Shown piece by piece: positions 27,531 through 35,509 of a stretch of 55,805 nt of DNA. Source of the stretch: Nitrospinaceae bacterium. Lineage in GTDB: Bacteria > Nitrospinota > Nitrospinia > Nitrospinales > VA-1. Position numbers and translations under genes: made by a program. How positions within the stretch are numbered: the first letter of the stretch is position 1; each line of letters begins with the position of its first letter. Below the pieces are notes generated by a model. That model was not told where the DNA came from and searched no databases. It worked only from the letters and a program-made list of their open reading frames with translations. The stretch is taken from positions 1-55,805 of the forward strand of contig JAJDAV010000039.1 in NCBI GenBank assembly GCA_029261695.1. The letters are read 5' to 3'.

Positions 27531-28151
27531 TTAAACGTAAATAGAATAGGGGTAATCTTCAGATTCTTTAAGAGCCATTTCTTCGCGGGTGGGTATTAAT
27601 CCATTGATAGCCCCAAAGAGATTGAGGTCGTCATATCCCAGGAATTGTTTTTGCTCATGGGGTAGGGAATTGAAATGATCTTGATCTGTCATAAAATTTA
27701 ATTCAAAAAAATAATTGCTGAGAAAATTTTCAAAATGAATAGGGTGTGCCTCCAATTCAGGCAGGGAATTGATTCTTTCGCTATCATTGTCATGATTGTA
27801 ATTAAAGGTGAAGCGAGCTAAAACGTCATAGAGAAAAGAATAATGATAAGAGTTCATATACTGCCATTTGGAAGAATTTTCCAGGCCGTTTTCTAATATT
27901 TGACAGATTTGTTCCAGGTAATTAATAGAATTTGTTTTTCCTGAATAGGGGTAGAACTGCAATAAGTCTTCTCTCCAATACGGCCGTGGTTGTCGTAGTA
28001 TAAAAGACATTATCTCTTTGTCTTCGCTCAAGGCAACTTGGATAAAATGGTGTGGGTCGAATCGCTCGTTATAATCCGCATTGGGCGTGACAATAACATT
28101 CGATTTGTTCAAATTGAAGGGTTCGTAAATATTGTTTTTGAAAACAAGCAT
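27531..28151 (-). CDS. Hypothetical protein, paralogue A of the pair flanking GPx
   Basis: A 206-residue soluble protein of a family I do not recognise. It shares with the gene at 28825-29424 the start ML(V/I)FK(N/K)NIYEP, an NS..YH..LYD helix, a PEL motif, F..FL.NYFF and LFG.IN.L.P..EE. It is rich in aromatic and acidic residues and has no signal peptide. It lies downstream of a divergent gap shared with the glutathione peroxidase gene. Its function is unknown. It would be transcribed towards nnr. Confidence 0.72.
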   Translation of the reverse strand: MLVFKNNIYEPFNLNKSNVIVTPNADYNERFDPHHFIQVALSEDKEIMSFILRQPRPYWREDLLQFYPYSGKTNSINYLEQICQILENGLENSSKWQYMNSYHYSFLYDVLARFTFNYNHDNDSERINSLPELEAHPIHFENFLSNYFFELNFMTDQDHFNSLPHEQKQFLGYDDLNLFGAINGLIPTREEMALKESEDYPYSIYV

Positions 28152-28247
28152 GCTTGCTCTTTTGTATAATGGATCAAAAGTGATTTATTTTAATAACACT
28201 CAAAACCAGTTACAATAATTTGCAGTAAATTTGTCGGAGAGGATTTA

Positions 28248-28820
28248 TTGAAACAATCCATTTATAACATTAATGTTAAAACCATTTTTGGAGAAGAGCA
28301 AGCACTCTCGCGATTTGAGGGCAAAGTTTTACTAATTGTAAATGTTGCTTCTCAATGTGGGTTTACTCCGCAATATTCGGGTCTGCAAAAACTTTACGAA
28401 AAATATAAGGATAGAGGATTTCGTATTTTAGCCTTCCCTAGCAATGATTTTGGTCGTCAAGAGCCTGGAGAAAATAAAGACATCAAGACATTTTGCATAA
28501 AAAATTATGGGGTTTCCTTTAATCTTTTTAGCAAGGTCAAGGTTCTTGGCCCGAAACAGTCATCTCTCTATAAGTATCTGCATAAGTGTAGTTTGACTCC
28601 AGTAGGTAATACGGGGATTAAAAGTATTATAATGCGGTACGTAACGACATTTCTTCTGAAAATAAAAGGAGATACTACCCCAAAAGAGAATGAGGTGAGC
28701 TGGAATTTTCATAAATTCCTGGTCGATAAAAAGGGTTTTCCAGTGGCAAGGTTTTCAAGTGAAATTGAACCTGATTCACCCCTTTTGGTTAAACGACTGG
28801 AGGAGGAACTGGATAAGTAA
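28248..28820 (+). CDS. Glutathione peroxidase-family thiol peroxidase
   Basis: Reduces peroxides using a Cys (here, not selenocysteine) as the peroxidatic residue: NVASQCGFTPQY (Cys37). FPSNDFGRQEPG and SWNFHKFLVD (Trp and Asn of the catalytic tetrad) are present. Length of 190 residues is usual. Most bacterial members use thioredoxin as the reductant. The start is TTG with a strong GGAGAGGA. It is the only plus-strand gene between two minus-strand paralogues of unknown family, sharing divergent promoters with both sides only on its left. Confidence 0.92.
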   Translation: MKQSIYNINVKTIFGEEQALSRFEGKVLLIVNVASQCGFTPQYSGLQKLYEKYKDRGFRILAFPSNDFGRQEPGENKDIKTFCIKNYGVSFNLFSKVKVLGPKQSSLYKYLHKCSLTPVGNTGIKSIIMRYVTTFLLKIKGDTTPKENEVSWNFHKFLVDKKGFPVARFSSEIEPDSPLLVKRLEEELDK

Positions 28821-28824
28821 AAGA

Positions 28825-29424
28825 TTATTTACTTATATAAGGGATTTCAGTTGTTGTTTCTAGTCGAGACTCTTCTTCTGCGGGTGCTAATTGATTGATT
28901 ACTCCAAATAAGCATGGGTCGGTAAGTTTCAAGCTCTTTTTCTCCTCGGGATCCATATTGTTAAACCTTTCGGCATCCATCAAAAAAGCGGTGCCAAAAA
29001 AATAATTATCAAGAAACGCATCAAAGTCTATCGCGCTACCATTGAGTTCAGGAAATATCTCCAACCGCTGTTGAGGCTCTGAATAGCTATAATCCTCATA
29101 GGTTCCCTGTAAACTGTCGAATAGATAGGTTAGGTGGTAGGCATTTAGAGGATGCCACACGCTTTTGTTTATCAGGCCTTCGAATAAACTTCGGGAAAAA
29201 TTATTTAGCTGAGAAATGTTACTGAATTGAGAAGCATGAGGAAATAATGTTTTAAATCTTTCGAACCCTTCACTATCAGGTAATTGATTGAGGCCGAAAA
29301 ATATTTCTCGATCTGTCATTAAAGAGTGGAATATAAAATTATAAGCATCTAAGTCTTGGTTGACTAGGTTTTCTGGGTGCGGGGTTGCAGAAGGTTCGTA
29401 TATATTTTTTTTGAAAATCAACAT
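28825..29424 (-). CDS. Hypothetical protein, paralogue B of the pair flanking GPx
   Basis: A paralogue of the 27531-28151 protein. The track starts at 29484, but aligning the conserved MLIFKKNIYEP start puts the true ATG at 29424, preceded by AAGAGA. That gives about 199 residues with the same NAYHLTYLFD, PELNGSAIDFDAFLDNYFF and DPCLFGVINQLAP motifs. It has no signal peptide or membrane span. It converges with the glutathione peroxidase gene (4-bp gap between stops) and diverges from the UDP-glucose pyrophosphorylase gene. I do not recognise the family. Confidence 0.72.
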   Translation of the reverse strand: MLIFKKNIYEPSATPHPENLVNQDLDAYNFIFHSLMTDREIFFGLNQLPDSEGFERFKTLFPHASQFSNISQLNNFSRSLFEGLINKSVWHPLNAYHLTYLFDSLQGTYEDYSYSEPQQRLEIFPELNGSAIDFDAFLDNYFFGTAFLMDAERFNNMDPEEKKSLKLTDPCLFGVINQLAPAEEESRLETTTEIPYISK

Positions 29425-29501
29425 GTTAAAATTTCTCTTAGGTTTTGTTTCAGACCATTCAGTAAAATTAATTTTATCATACAAAGCTTAGATGGAGATT
29501 T

Positions 29502-30860
29502 GTGATATTGCAAAATGATCAGGAAATAGAAAATATTTTAAGTCGCATACTTCCTAGTCCACAGCGAGAGCAATTTGGGAGGATGTTGAGCCAATTGCAA
29601 AAAGGGGACGGGAAATCTTTGGATTGGGCATCCATCCACTCTCCGAATGATTCGATGCAGGTGGATTATCATTCGCTGGATGAAGCCTCGAATTGCACTG
29701 AAAATTTTTCCCGACTTGTCGTAGGGAAATTGAATGGCGGTCTAGGCACAAGTATGGGGTGTTTAGGCCCCAAATCTCTTATTCAAGTAAAAGAAGGTAA
29801 AACCTTTTTAGATTTGATTGTTGAGCAAGTCAGCATATTAAATAATAAGTGGGGGGGGGATATTCCTCTACTGTTGATGAATAGTTTCTATACCCATGAG
29901 GAAACCAGTGCGTTTGTTGATTCCTGCTCTCTTCCCATCATTACTTTCAAGCAAAACATATTCCCGCGATTAAATGCGAAAACTTTTAAGCCTGTAAGCC
30001 CAGATGAGTGGGGTGAAAATGCTTGGTACCCTCCTGGTCATGGAGATTTTTACAATTGTATTCAACAGCAGGGAATACTAAAGCAACTAATTGAAAGCGG
30101 TAAGGACATTCTATTCATTTCAAATGCCGATAACCTGGGCGCTGTTGCAGACCCTAAAATTCTTTCTTACATGATAGAGAAAGAAATTCCATTTTTAATT
30201 GAGGTCACTCCAAAAACTCCCTCAGATGTAAAAGGTGGAACGCTGTATGAACAGAATGGAAAACTGAAATTGCTTGAAATTGCTCAAGTGCCGAAGGAAC
30301 ATATTGAAGAGTTTTGCAGTCAGGAAAAATTCTCGGTTTTTAATACGAATAATATTTGGATGAATTTGGCTGTTATTGAGGAGCGATTAAAAAAAGGACC
30401 ATTGGATCTGAATGTGATCGTTAATCATAAAACTATAGACGGCCAACCTGTTGTGCAACTGGAGACCGCTATTGGTTCCGCAATTGATTGTATTGATAAT
30501 GCGGTAGGATTGTGTGTTTCCAGAGATAGATTTATGCCCGTAAAAAAAACTGAAGACCTTCTTTTGGTGCAATCAAATATCTTTAATTTGGAAGAGGGAC
30601 GACTGGTTAGAAATGTAAAAAGAAATAATCCACACTTGCCTGAAATAAAATTTGGACAGCCTCTTGATCAATTGGATGCGTTTAATAAATGCTTTACCAC
30701 GATTCCCGATTTATTGAATTTAGAATCGCTCGAAGCTTCCGGGCAAATTTGTTTTAAGGGGGCAACGTCTTTAAAGGGAGAGATAAAGTTAAATGGAAAA
30801 AATAAATCTATTCACATAGAAAATGGACGATTGTTAAATGATGAAAGTATTGAAGGTTGA
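29502..30860 (+). CDS. UTP-glucose-1-phosphate uridylyltransferase, eukaryotic (UDPGP) type
   Basis: Makes UDP-glucose from UTP and glucose-1-phosphate for glycan synthesis. The 452-residue protein belongs to the PF01704 family, not the bacterial GalU family: the nucleotide-binding loop KLNGGLGTSMGCLGPKSLI, the MNSFYTHEETSAF segment, PGHGDFYNC and SNADNLGA are all present. A left-handed beta-helix-like C-terminus follows. The track start is GTG at 29502 (3 bp after GGAGA); a TTG at 29508 has better spacing. Such genes occur in scattered bacterial phyla. Confidence 0.93.
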   Translation: MILQNDQEIENILSRILPSPQREQFGRMLSQLQKGDGKSLDWASIHSPNDSMQVDYHSLDEASNCTENFSRLVVGKLNGGLGTSMGCLGPKSLIQVKEGKTFLDLIVEQVSILNNKWGGDIPLLLMNSFYTHEETSAFVDSCSLPIITFKQNIFPRLNAKTFKPVSPDEWGENAWYPPGHGDFYNCIQQQGILKQLIESGKDILFISNADNLGAVADPKILSYMIEKEIPFLIEVTPKTPSDVKGGTLYEQNGKLKLLEIAQVPKEHIEEFCSQEKFSVFNTNNIWMNLAVIEERLKKGPLDLNVIVNHKTIDGQPVVQLETAIGSAIDCIDNAVGLCVSRDRFMPVKKTEDLLLVQSNIFNLEEGRLVRNVKRNNPHLPEIKFGQPLDQLDAFNKCFTTIPDLLNLESLEASGQICFKGATSLKGEIKLNGKNKSIHIENGRLLNDESIEG

Positions 30861-31049
30861 TTCCAAAACATCTAGAAATTTGCGGCTTCTTAATCGTCTG
30901 GTTTTAGGAGGGGGATTAAGCTCTTATTATTGTAGTCTCTGGTCCTAATAATTTATAGGGTATATTGACTTATATCGCAGATTTGTTGTCTTAATAATCA
31001 ATTTTTTCATTTAAAACCAATGCTTTATAGCGTAATACGCAAATAAACG
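30861..31049. other. Intergenic region upstream of the secreted-protein unit
   Basis: No gene is visible. CTTAATC (30889) and GATTAAG (30914) form a 7-bp inverted repeat near the end of the UDP-glucose pyrophosphorylase gene, but no U tract follows. The rest is AT-rich and carries no recognisable ORF. Confidence 0.4.
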
Positions 31050-31077
31050 TTGACATGTATTTATTCCTAAGTATACT
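31050..31077 (+). promoter_or_regulatory. Strong sigma-70-type promoter
   Basis: TTGACA (31050-31055), a 16-bp spacer and TATACT (31072-31077) are a near-consensus -35/-10 pair. Transcription should start near 31084, about 208 nt before the secreted-protein start at 31292. Confidence 0.65.
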
Positions 31078-31090
31078 TTGCTAATGTGCA

Positions 31091-31128
31091 GCCTAGGACC
31101 TATATTAAGCATAGGATAATTCCTAGGC
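31091..31128 (+). promoter_or_regulatory. 5'-leader hairpin (possible mRNA stabiliser)
   Basis: GCCTAGGA (31091-31098) pairs with TCCTAGGC (31121-31128), and inside it CCTAT (31099-31103) pairs with ATAGG (31111-31115), with a 5-nt bulge on the 3' side and a 7-nt apical loop. It would lie almost at the 5' end of the predicted transcript. Downstream, two Shine-Dalgarno-like tracts (GGGAGG at 31167, before an ATG-GAT-CTT-TGA mini-ORF at 31182; and GGGAGAAGG near 31208) lie before the true SD. Confidence 0.5.
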
Positions 31129-31291
31129 CCATTTGGTTTTGTTTTAGAGTAAAACCTTCAGTCGCTGGGAGGTAAAAGCAAATGGATCTTTGAAATGTTC
31201 ACTAAAAGGGAGAAGGTAAAGCTTTTGAATTTGCCTTATTTAGAATATTTGTAGGTGAACTTTTGTTAACTAGGGTAAGGGAGGATTTACA

Positions 31292-31723
31292 ATGAAAAAA
31301 CTCGCTATTGTTTTACTCGTTACCATCGCTTCATTTTGTCTCGCAGCTTCAGCATTTGCTGGTAGCGTAGCTCCGGGTGGAATGGCCAAATGTAACAACG
31401 CAGGTTCAATTACCATTGCAACTGCTAGTGGTGGCGATGCTGAAGATCGTGGCAATGCCAATGGCTACATCTGGAAGTCATCCAATTTCACGACTGTTCA
31501 ATTTACATTAGGGCCGAACGACCATCAGGGCTTTTCTGGTAATGGTGGAGGAGCAGCAGGTAATGATCAAGTGAAAATGCCGAGCAAGCACTCCATGGGT
31601 CACAATTCTATTACCTTTAAAGGTCAAAACAATTTCAGCCGCGGCGACTCCATTGGTGATATCAGTGGCGAAGTTCGCATTCACAACACTGGAACGGTTC
31701 CAGTAACTGTATCTTGTGGCTAA
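31292..31723 (+). CDS. Secreted Gly/Asn/Ser-rich hypothetical protein
   Basis: A 143-residue protein with a textbook signal peptide (KKLAIVLLVTIASFCLAASAFA, cleavage expected after residue 23). The mature part is Gly-, Asn- and Ser-rich (GGGAAGNDQ), beta-prone, and has just two Cys: Cys34 in AKCNN and Cys142 in VTVSCG, placed to make a disulfide joining the two ends. I do not recognise the family. The 5' signals (strong promoter, hairpin leader, GGGAGGA at 7 bp) and the strong terminator indicate a highly expressed monocistronic envelope or extracellular protein. Confidence 0.82.
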   Translation: MKKLAIVLLVTIASFCLAASAFAGSVAPGGMAKCNNAGSITIATASGGDAEDRGNANGYIWKSSNFTTVQFTLGPNDHQGFSGNGGGAAGNDQVKMPSKHSMGHNSITFKGQNNFSRGDSIGDISGEVRIHNTGTVPVTVSCG

Positions 31724-31740
31724 GATTTAAAAAGTAGGTC

Positions 31741-31774
31741 AAACCGCCCTGATTTTCATCAGGGCGGTTTTTTT
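31741..31774 (+). terminator. Intrinsic terminator
   Basis: AAACCGCCCTGA and TCAGGGCGGTTT form a perfect 12-bp stem with a 6-nt loop (TTTTCA), followed by a run of T to 31774. It begins 17 bp after the secreted-protein stop codon. The converging uppP gene ends 11 bp further on; on that strand only three T follow the stem. Confidence 0.9.
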
Positions 31775-31784
31775 ATGCCTGTTT

Positions 31785-32591
31785 TTAGCCGATATAATAA
31801 AACAGAATAGCCGCTGCAAGGATAACCCTATATAGAATGAAGGGTAGCAACCCCACTTTTTCCACCACTTTTAATAGTAGCTTTATTGCCAGCAACCCCA
31901 CCAAAAAGCTGGTGCCTAGTCCAACCATCAGGTGCTGATAGGTGTAGTCTTGAATAGCGCTGGGTTGATCAATGAAGGCGATGAGTTTGTGCATACCTGC
32001 TGCAAAAATGATGGGGGCTCCAAGGAGAAATGAAAACCGAGTCGCTGAAACATGATTAAGATTGCTGAATAATCCCGCAGCGATTGTTATTCCAGAGCGC
32101 GAAGTTCCTGGTAGCAAGGCGATAGCCTGTGCACACCCAATAAAAAATATTTGAGAAAATTTGAGATCTTTTAGGTCACATTCGGGTTTGTCTCTATGTT
32201 TAGCTGAGCGGTCTGCCAGGTAAAAGACCGCGGACCATATCAAAAGATTAGTGGCTACAAAAACGGGACTACGCAAACCAGTTTCAATCAAATCTGCGAA
32301 AAACAAGCCTATTAATCCGGCGGGGAGGGATGCAGCAACAATACACCAGGCTAGCTTATGGGTGGTTAACCCACGGTCAAATAATCCTCTGAATATTTCC
32401 CAAAGATCTTTTTTGAAAAATATTAAAATAGCCATAAGGGTACCCAGATGCAGAATTGCATCTAGAGCCAACCCTTGATCTTTAAAATTAAGAACTAAAG
32501 GGGTGAGGATAAGGTGGCCAGAGCTTGATACAGGTAAAAACTCTGTCAAACCCTGAATTATCCCTAACAATATTATTTGAAACAGTTCCAT
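31785..32591 (-). CDS. uppP: Undecaprenyl-diphosphatase
   Basis: Recycles undecaprenyl diphosphate to the monophosphate carrier used for peptidoglycan and O-antigen. The track starts at 32660, but MELFQIILLGIIQGLTEFLP at 32591 is the conserved UppP start, giving 268 residues. Motifs are TEFLPVSSSGHLIL and PGTSRSGITIAAGL, with about eight membrane spans. It converges with the secreted-protein gene. It provides lipid carrier for the PBP1A and glycosyltransferase genes elsewhere in the window. Confidence 0.95.
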   Translation of the reverse strand: MELFQIILLGIIQGLTEFLPVSSSGHLILTPLVLNFKDQGLALDAILHLGTLMAILIFFKKDLWEIFRGLFDRGLTTHKLAWCIVAASLPAGLIGLFFADLIETGLRSPVFVATNLLIWSAVFYLADRSAKHRDKPECDLKDLKFSQIFFIGCAQAIALLPGTSRSGITIAAGLFSNLNHVSATRFSFLLGAPIIFAAGMHKLIAFIDQPSAIQDYTYQHLMVGLGTSFLVGLLAIKLLLKVVEKVGLLPFILYRVILAAAILFYYIG

Positions 32592-32990
32592 GCGTTTGAT
32601 GAATCCAAAATTGGAGGCGGAAAATCTGGAGCGGTCAGAAATATTGAAAGTGTAGCCCATTGGCTACGTCCAAGAATGGCTATTTTATAACTCTATTCAA
32701 TTTCTCTGGTTCAGTCTGGAAAGATACCATGAAACCCAAATGATACAAGTTGGGTATCGGCAAATACTACTCCTTGCAAAAGGTTTGAATCAAGGAAAAA
32801 GGAACTGCCAAAGGCATTATTTTTTAACGTGGTTTGGATTTGCCGGGGTATTTAAATTGTGATATCTTACGCTTGCTGTTGTCAGATTCCATTGGAAATT
32901 AGAAGGTTGCCTCCGCACAACCCTGAGTCACATCCTTTCGGTTTGGCCTATCCTGATTAGATGTAAAAACTTTAGAAATACTGCTTTGAA
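32592..32990. other. Divergent intergenic region upstream of uppP and alaC
   Basis: No gene is supported. The 69-bp ORF extension of uppP (32592-32660) is not considered coding. On the plus strand TTGCCG (32840) and TATCTT (32863) with a 17-bp spacer may be the alaC-hom-thrC promoter, leaving about 115 nt of leader. An ACCCAA/TTGGGT inverted repeat lies near 32730. No attenuator peptide with Thr codons is evident by eye. Confidence 0.35.
32840..32868 (+). promoter_or_regulatory. Candidate promoter of alaC-hom-thrC
   Basis: TTGCCG, 17 bp, TATCTT. Two deviations in each hexamer make this a candidate only. It is the best -35/-10 pair I saw in this gap. Confidence 0.35.
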
Positions 32991-34157
32991 ATGAGAGAAT
33001 TTTCACGCATAAAACGTCTTCCCCCGTATGTACTCGGAATCGTTAACGATCTCAAGTATGAGGCACGTAGAAGAGGTGACGATATCATTGACTTCGGATT
33101 GGGAAACCCGGATATGCCAACTCCTCCTCATATTGTCGACAAGCTGATCGAAGCCGCCCAAAAAGAGGCGAATCATCGATACTCGCTTTCTAAAGGCATT
33201 TATAAGCTGAGACTGGCCATATGTGATTGGTATAAACGAAATTACGATGTTGATCTTGATCCTAATTCGGAAGCGATAGCTACGATTGGTTCTAAAGAAG
33301 GGATTGCTCATCTTGCTTTGGCTATTACAACACCTGGAGACTCCGTATTAGTCCCAACTCCAACCTACCCGATTCATACTTATGCTTTTATCCTGGCGAA
33401 TGGAGATGTTATCCATGTTCCTTTGGGGCCTGATTCAGATTTCTTTGAGGGATTGTTAGATGCATTTAAGCGGAATTGGCCTCGCCCCAAAGCAATGGTC
33501 ATTAATTTCCCACATAATCCCACAACGCAGGTGGTTGATATTGACTTTTTTGAAAAAGTTGTGGAATTTGCAAAGGAACATGATTTGATCGTTATTCATG
33601 ATTTTGCATATGGAGATATCGTTTTTGATGGATATAAAGCTCCAAGCTTTTTGCAGGTTCCCGGTGCTAAAGACGTAGGAATAGAGTTTTTTACTTTATC
33701 AAAAAGTTATAATATGCCGGGTTGGCGAGTGGGTTTCGCAGTGGGGAACAGTGAGATCATCAATGCGTTGGCGAGAATAAAAAGTTATCAAGACTACGGT
33801 ATGTTCCAGCCAATTCAAATTGCAGCCACTGTTGCATTGAATGGACCGAGAGATTGTGTTGAAGAAATCACAGAAACTTATCGCGGTCGGCGAAACGTTT
33901 TATGTGAATCATTGAACCGGATGGGTTGGAAAGTAACACCTCCTAAAGCCACAATGATGGTATGGGCTGAAATTCCTGATGAGTTTAAAAAAATGGGCTC
34001 TTTAGAATTTTCAAAAATGCTTTTGGAAAGAGCCAAGGTTGCGGTAGCTCCGGGAATTGGATTTGGTGAAGGGGGCGACCACTTTGTTCGCTTTTCACTG
34101 GTCGAAAATGAACATCGAATTCGTCAAGCAGTGAGAGGAATTCGTGAGGCTTTATAA
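32991..34157 (+). CDS. alaC: AlaC-like PLP aminotransferase (probable alanine transaminase)
   Basis: A class I aminotransferase of 388 residues. The PLP lysine is in [20 protein letters not shown] (Lys238); NFPHNPTTQ and the HDFAYGDI segment (cofactor contacts) are present. The start [22 protein letters not shown] is closely like E. coli AlaC and LL-DAP aminotransferase relatives. It probably interconverts alanine and pyruvate, but an aspartate-family substrate cannot be excluded because hom and thrC follow in the operon. The start has no good Shine-Dalgarno. The stop lies 45 bp before hom. Confidence 0.88.
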   Translation: MREFSRIKRLPPYVLGIVNDLKYEARRRGDDIIDFGLGNPDMPTPPHIVDKLIEAAQKEANHRYSLSKGIYKLRLAICDWYKRNYDVDLDPNSEAIATIGSKEGIAHLALAITTPGDSVLVPTPTYPIHTYAFILANGDVIHVPLGPDSDFFEGLLDAFKRNWPRPKAMVINFPHNPTTQVVDIDFFEKVVEFAKEHDLIVIHDFAYGDIVFDGYKAPSFLQVPGAKDVGIEFFTLSKSYNMPGWRVGFAVGNSEIINALARIKSYQDYGMFQPIQIAATVALNGPRDCVEEITETYRGRRNVLCESLNRMGWKVTPPKATMMVWAEIPDEFKKMGSLEFSKMLLERAKVAVAPGIGFGEGGDHFVRFSLVENEHRIRQAVRGIREAL

Positions 34158-34202
34158 TGCTGCTTTTTTAGTGGCTGGGTTGTTTATTAGAACGGATAAA
34201 AA

Positions 34203-35507
34203 ATGAAAACGATTAATGTAGGATTGATTGGTTTTGGCACGATTGGAGCCGGGGTGGCAAAAATTCTCTCCGAAAACCAAGAGATAATCCAAAAAAGATT
34301 AGGTGCCACACTACGCCTCGCCAAAATTGTCGATCTCGATATTGAAACAGATCGAGGCGTTCAGGTTGATGACGGGGTGTTGAGCACATCGGTTGATGAT
34401 ATCCTTGAAAATCCAGAAATTGATATTGTTATTGAGTTGATGGGAGGGTATGAACCAGCAAGAACCTTTATGCTTAAAGCTCTTGCTAACAATAAACATG
34501 TTGTGACAGCAAACAAGGCGTTGCTGGCTTTGCATGGCGATGAGCTTTTTGGAGTGGTGGAAGAAAAGAAACTTTCGATTGGTTTCGAAGCATCAATTGG
34601 TGGAGCAATACCCATTATTCGGTCTATTCGGGAAGCTTTTGTTGGTAACCGGATTCATACCATTGAAGGAATCGTAAATGGTACAGCCAATTATATTCTC
34701 AGTAAAATGTCGGATGAAAATTGTGAGTTCGATGTTGCATTAAAAGAAGCTCAAGAGAAAGGATTTGCTGAAGCCGATCCTACATTTGATATAGAAGGTA
34801 TTGATTCCGCCCATAAAATTGCTGTGTTGACTCGTATCGCTTATGGGACGCCTGTTAACTTTGATGATATCAATGTTTCGGGGATTACCAATATCAGTTC
34901 TGATGATATTGAATGTGCCAGAGAGTTTGGATATAGAATAAAATTGCTGGCGATATCGAAGTTTGACGGTGAAGCAATTGATATTCGAGTTCACCCGGCA
35001 ATGATTCCCATTAGTCACCCGATGGCAAGTGTAAATGGTGTGTTGAATGCCATCCGTATTTGTGACGATATGATGGATGAAAATATTTTAGCAGGACATG
35101 GCGCAGGGGCCTTGCCTACAGGTAGTGCCGTGGTGGGTGATGTTGTAGAGATAGCGCGTAATATATTATCAAATGCCAGCGATAGAGTCCCTGCCTCTTC
35201 TTTCCTAAACTCTGAAATCAAGCCGATTCCGCTTAAAGATATGAGTGCTATTGAATCAGAATATTTTTTGCGTTTCAATGTTTTGGATAAACCCGGTGTG
35301 CTTTCGAAAATCTCGGGGATTCTGGGTAATCATTGCATTAGTATAGAGTCGATGATTCAAAAAGGCCGGGGCGAAGAAGGTAAGGCTGTTTCTCTTGTTA
35401 TGATGTGCCATCGATCCAGCGAAAAAAACATTCAAAACGCCTTGAAAGAAATTGAGAAACTTGATGTGGTTTGCGGAAAATCTAACCTTATCCGTGTGGA
35501 AAAATAA
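34203..35507 (+). CDS. hom: Homoserine dehydrogenase
   Basis: Reduces aspartate-semialdehyde to homoserine, on the route to Thr and Met. The 434-residue protein has the dinucleotide motif VGLIGFGTIGAGVAKIL, EGIVNGTANYILSKM and an ADPTFDIEGIDSAHK segment. A C-terminal ACT domain (about 355-430; FNVLDKPGVLSKISGIL) should give feedback regulation by threonine. It lies between alaC and thrC and is separated from thrC by 2 bp, so the two are translationally coupled. Confidence 0.96.
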   Translation: MKTINVGLIGFGTIGAGVAKILSENQEIIQKRLGATLRLAKIVDLDIETDRGVQVDDGVLSTSVDDILENPEIDIVIELMGGYEPARTFMLKALANNKHVVTANKALLALHGDELFGVVEEKKLSIGFEASIGGAIPIIRSIREAFVGNRIHTIEGIVNGTANYILSKMSDENCEFDVALKEAQEKGFAEADPTFDIEGIDSAHKIAVLTRIAYGTPVNFDDINVSGITNISSDDIECAREFGYRIKLLAISKFDGEAIDIRVHPAMIPISHPMASVNGVLNAIRICDDMMDENILAGHGAGALPTGSAVVGDVVEIARNILSNASDRVPASSFLNSEIKPIPLKDMSAIESEYFLRFNVLDKPGVLSKISGILGNHCISIESMIQKGRGEEGKAVSLVMMCHRSSEKNIQNALKEIEKLDVVCGKSNLIRVEK

Positions 35508-35509
35508 AA

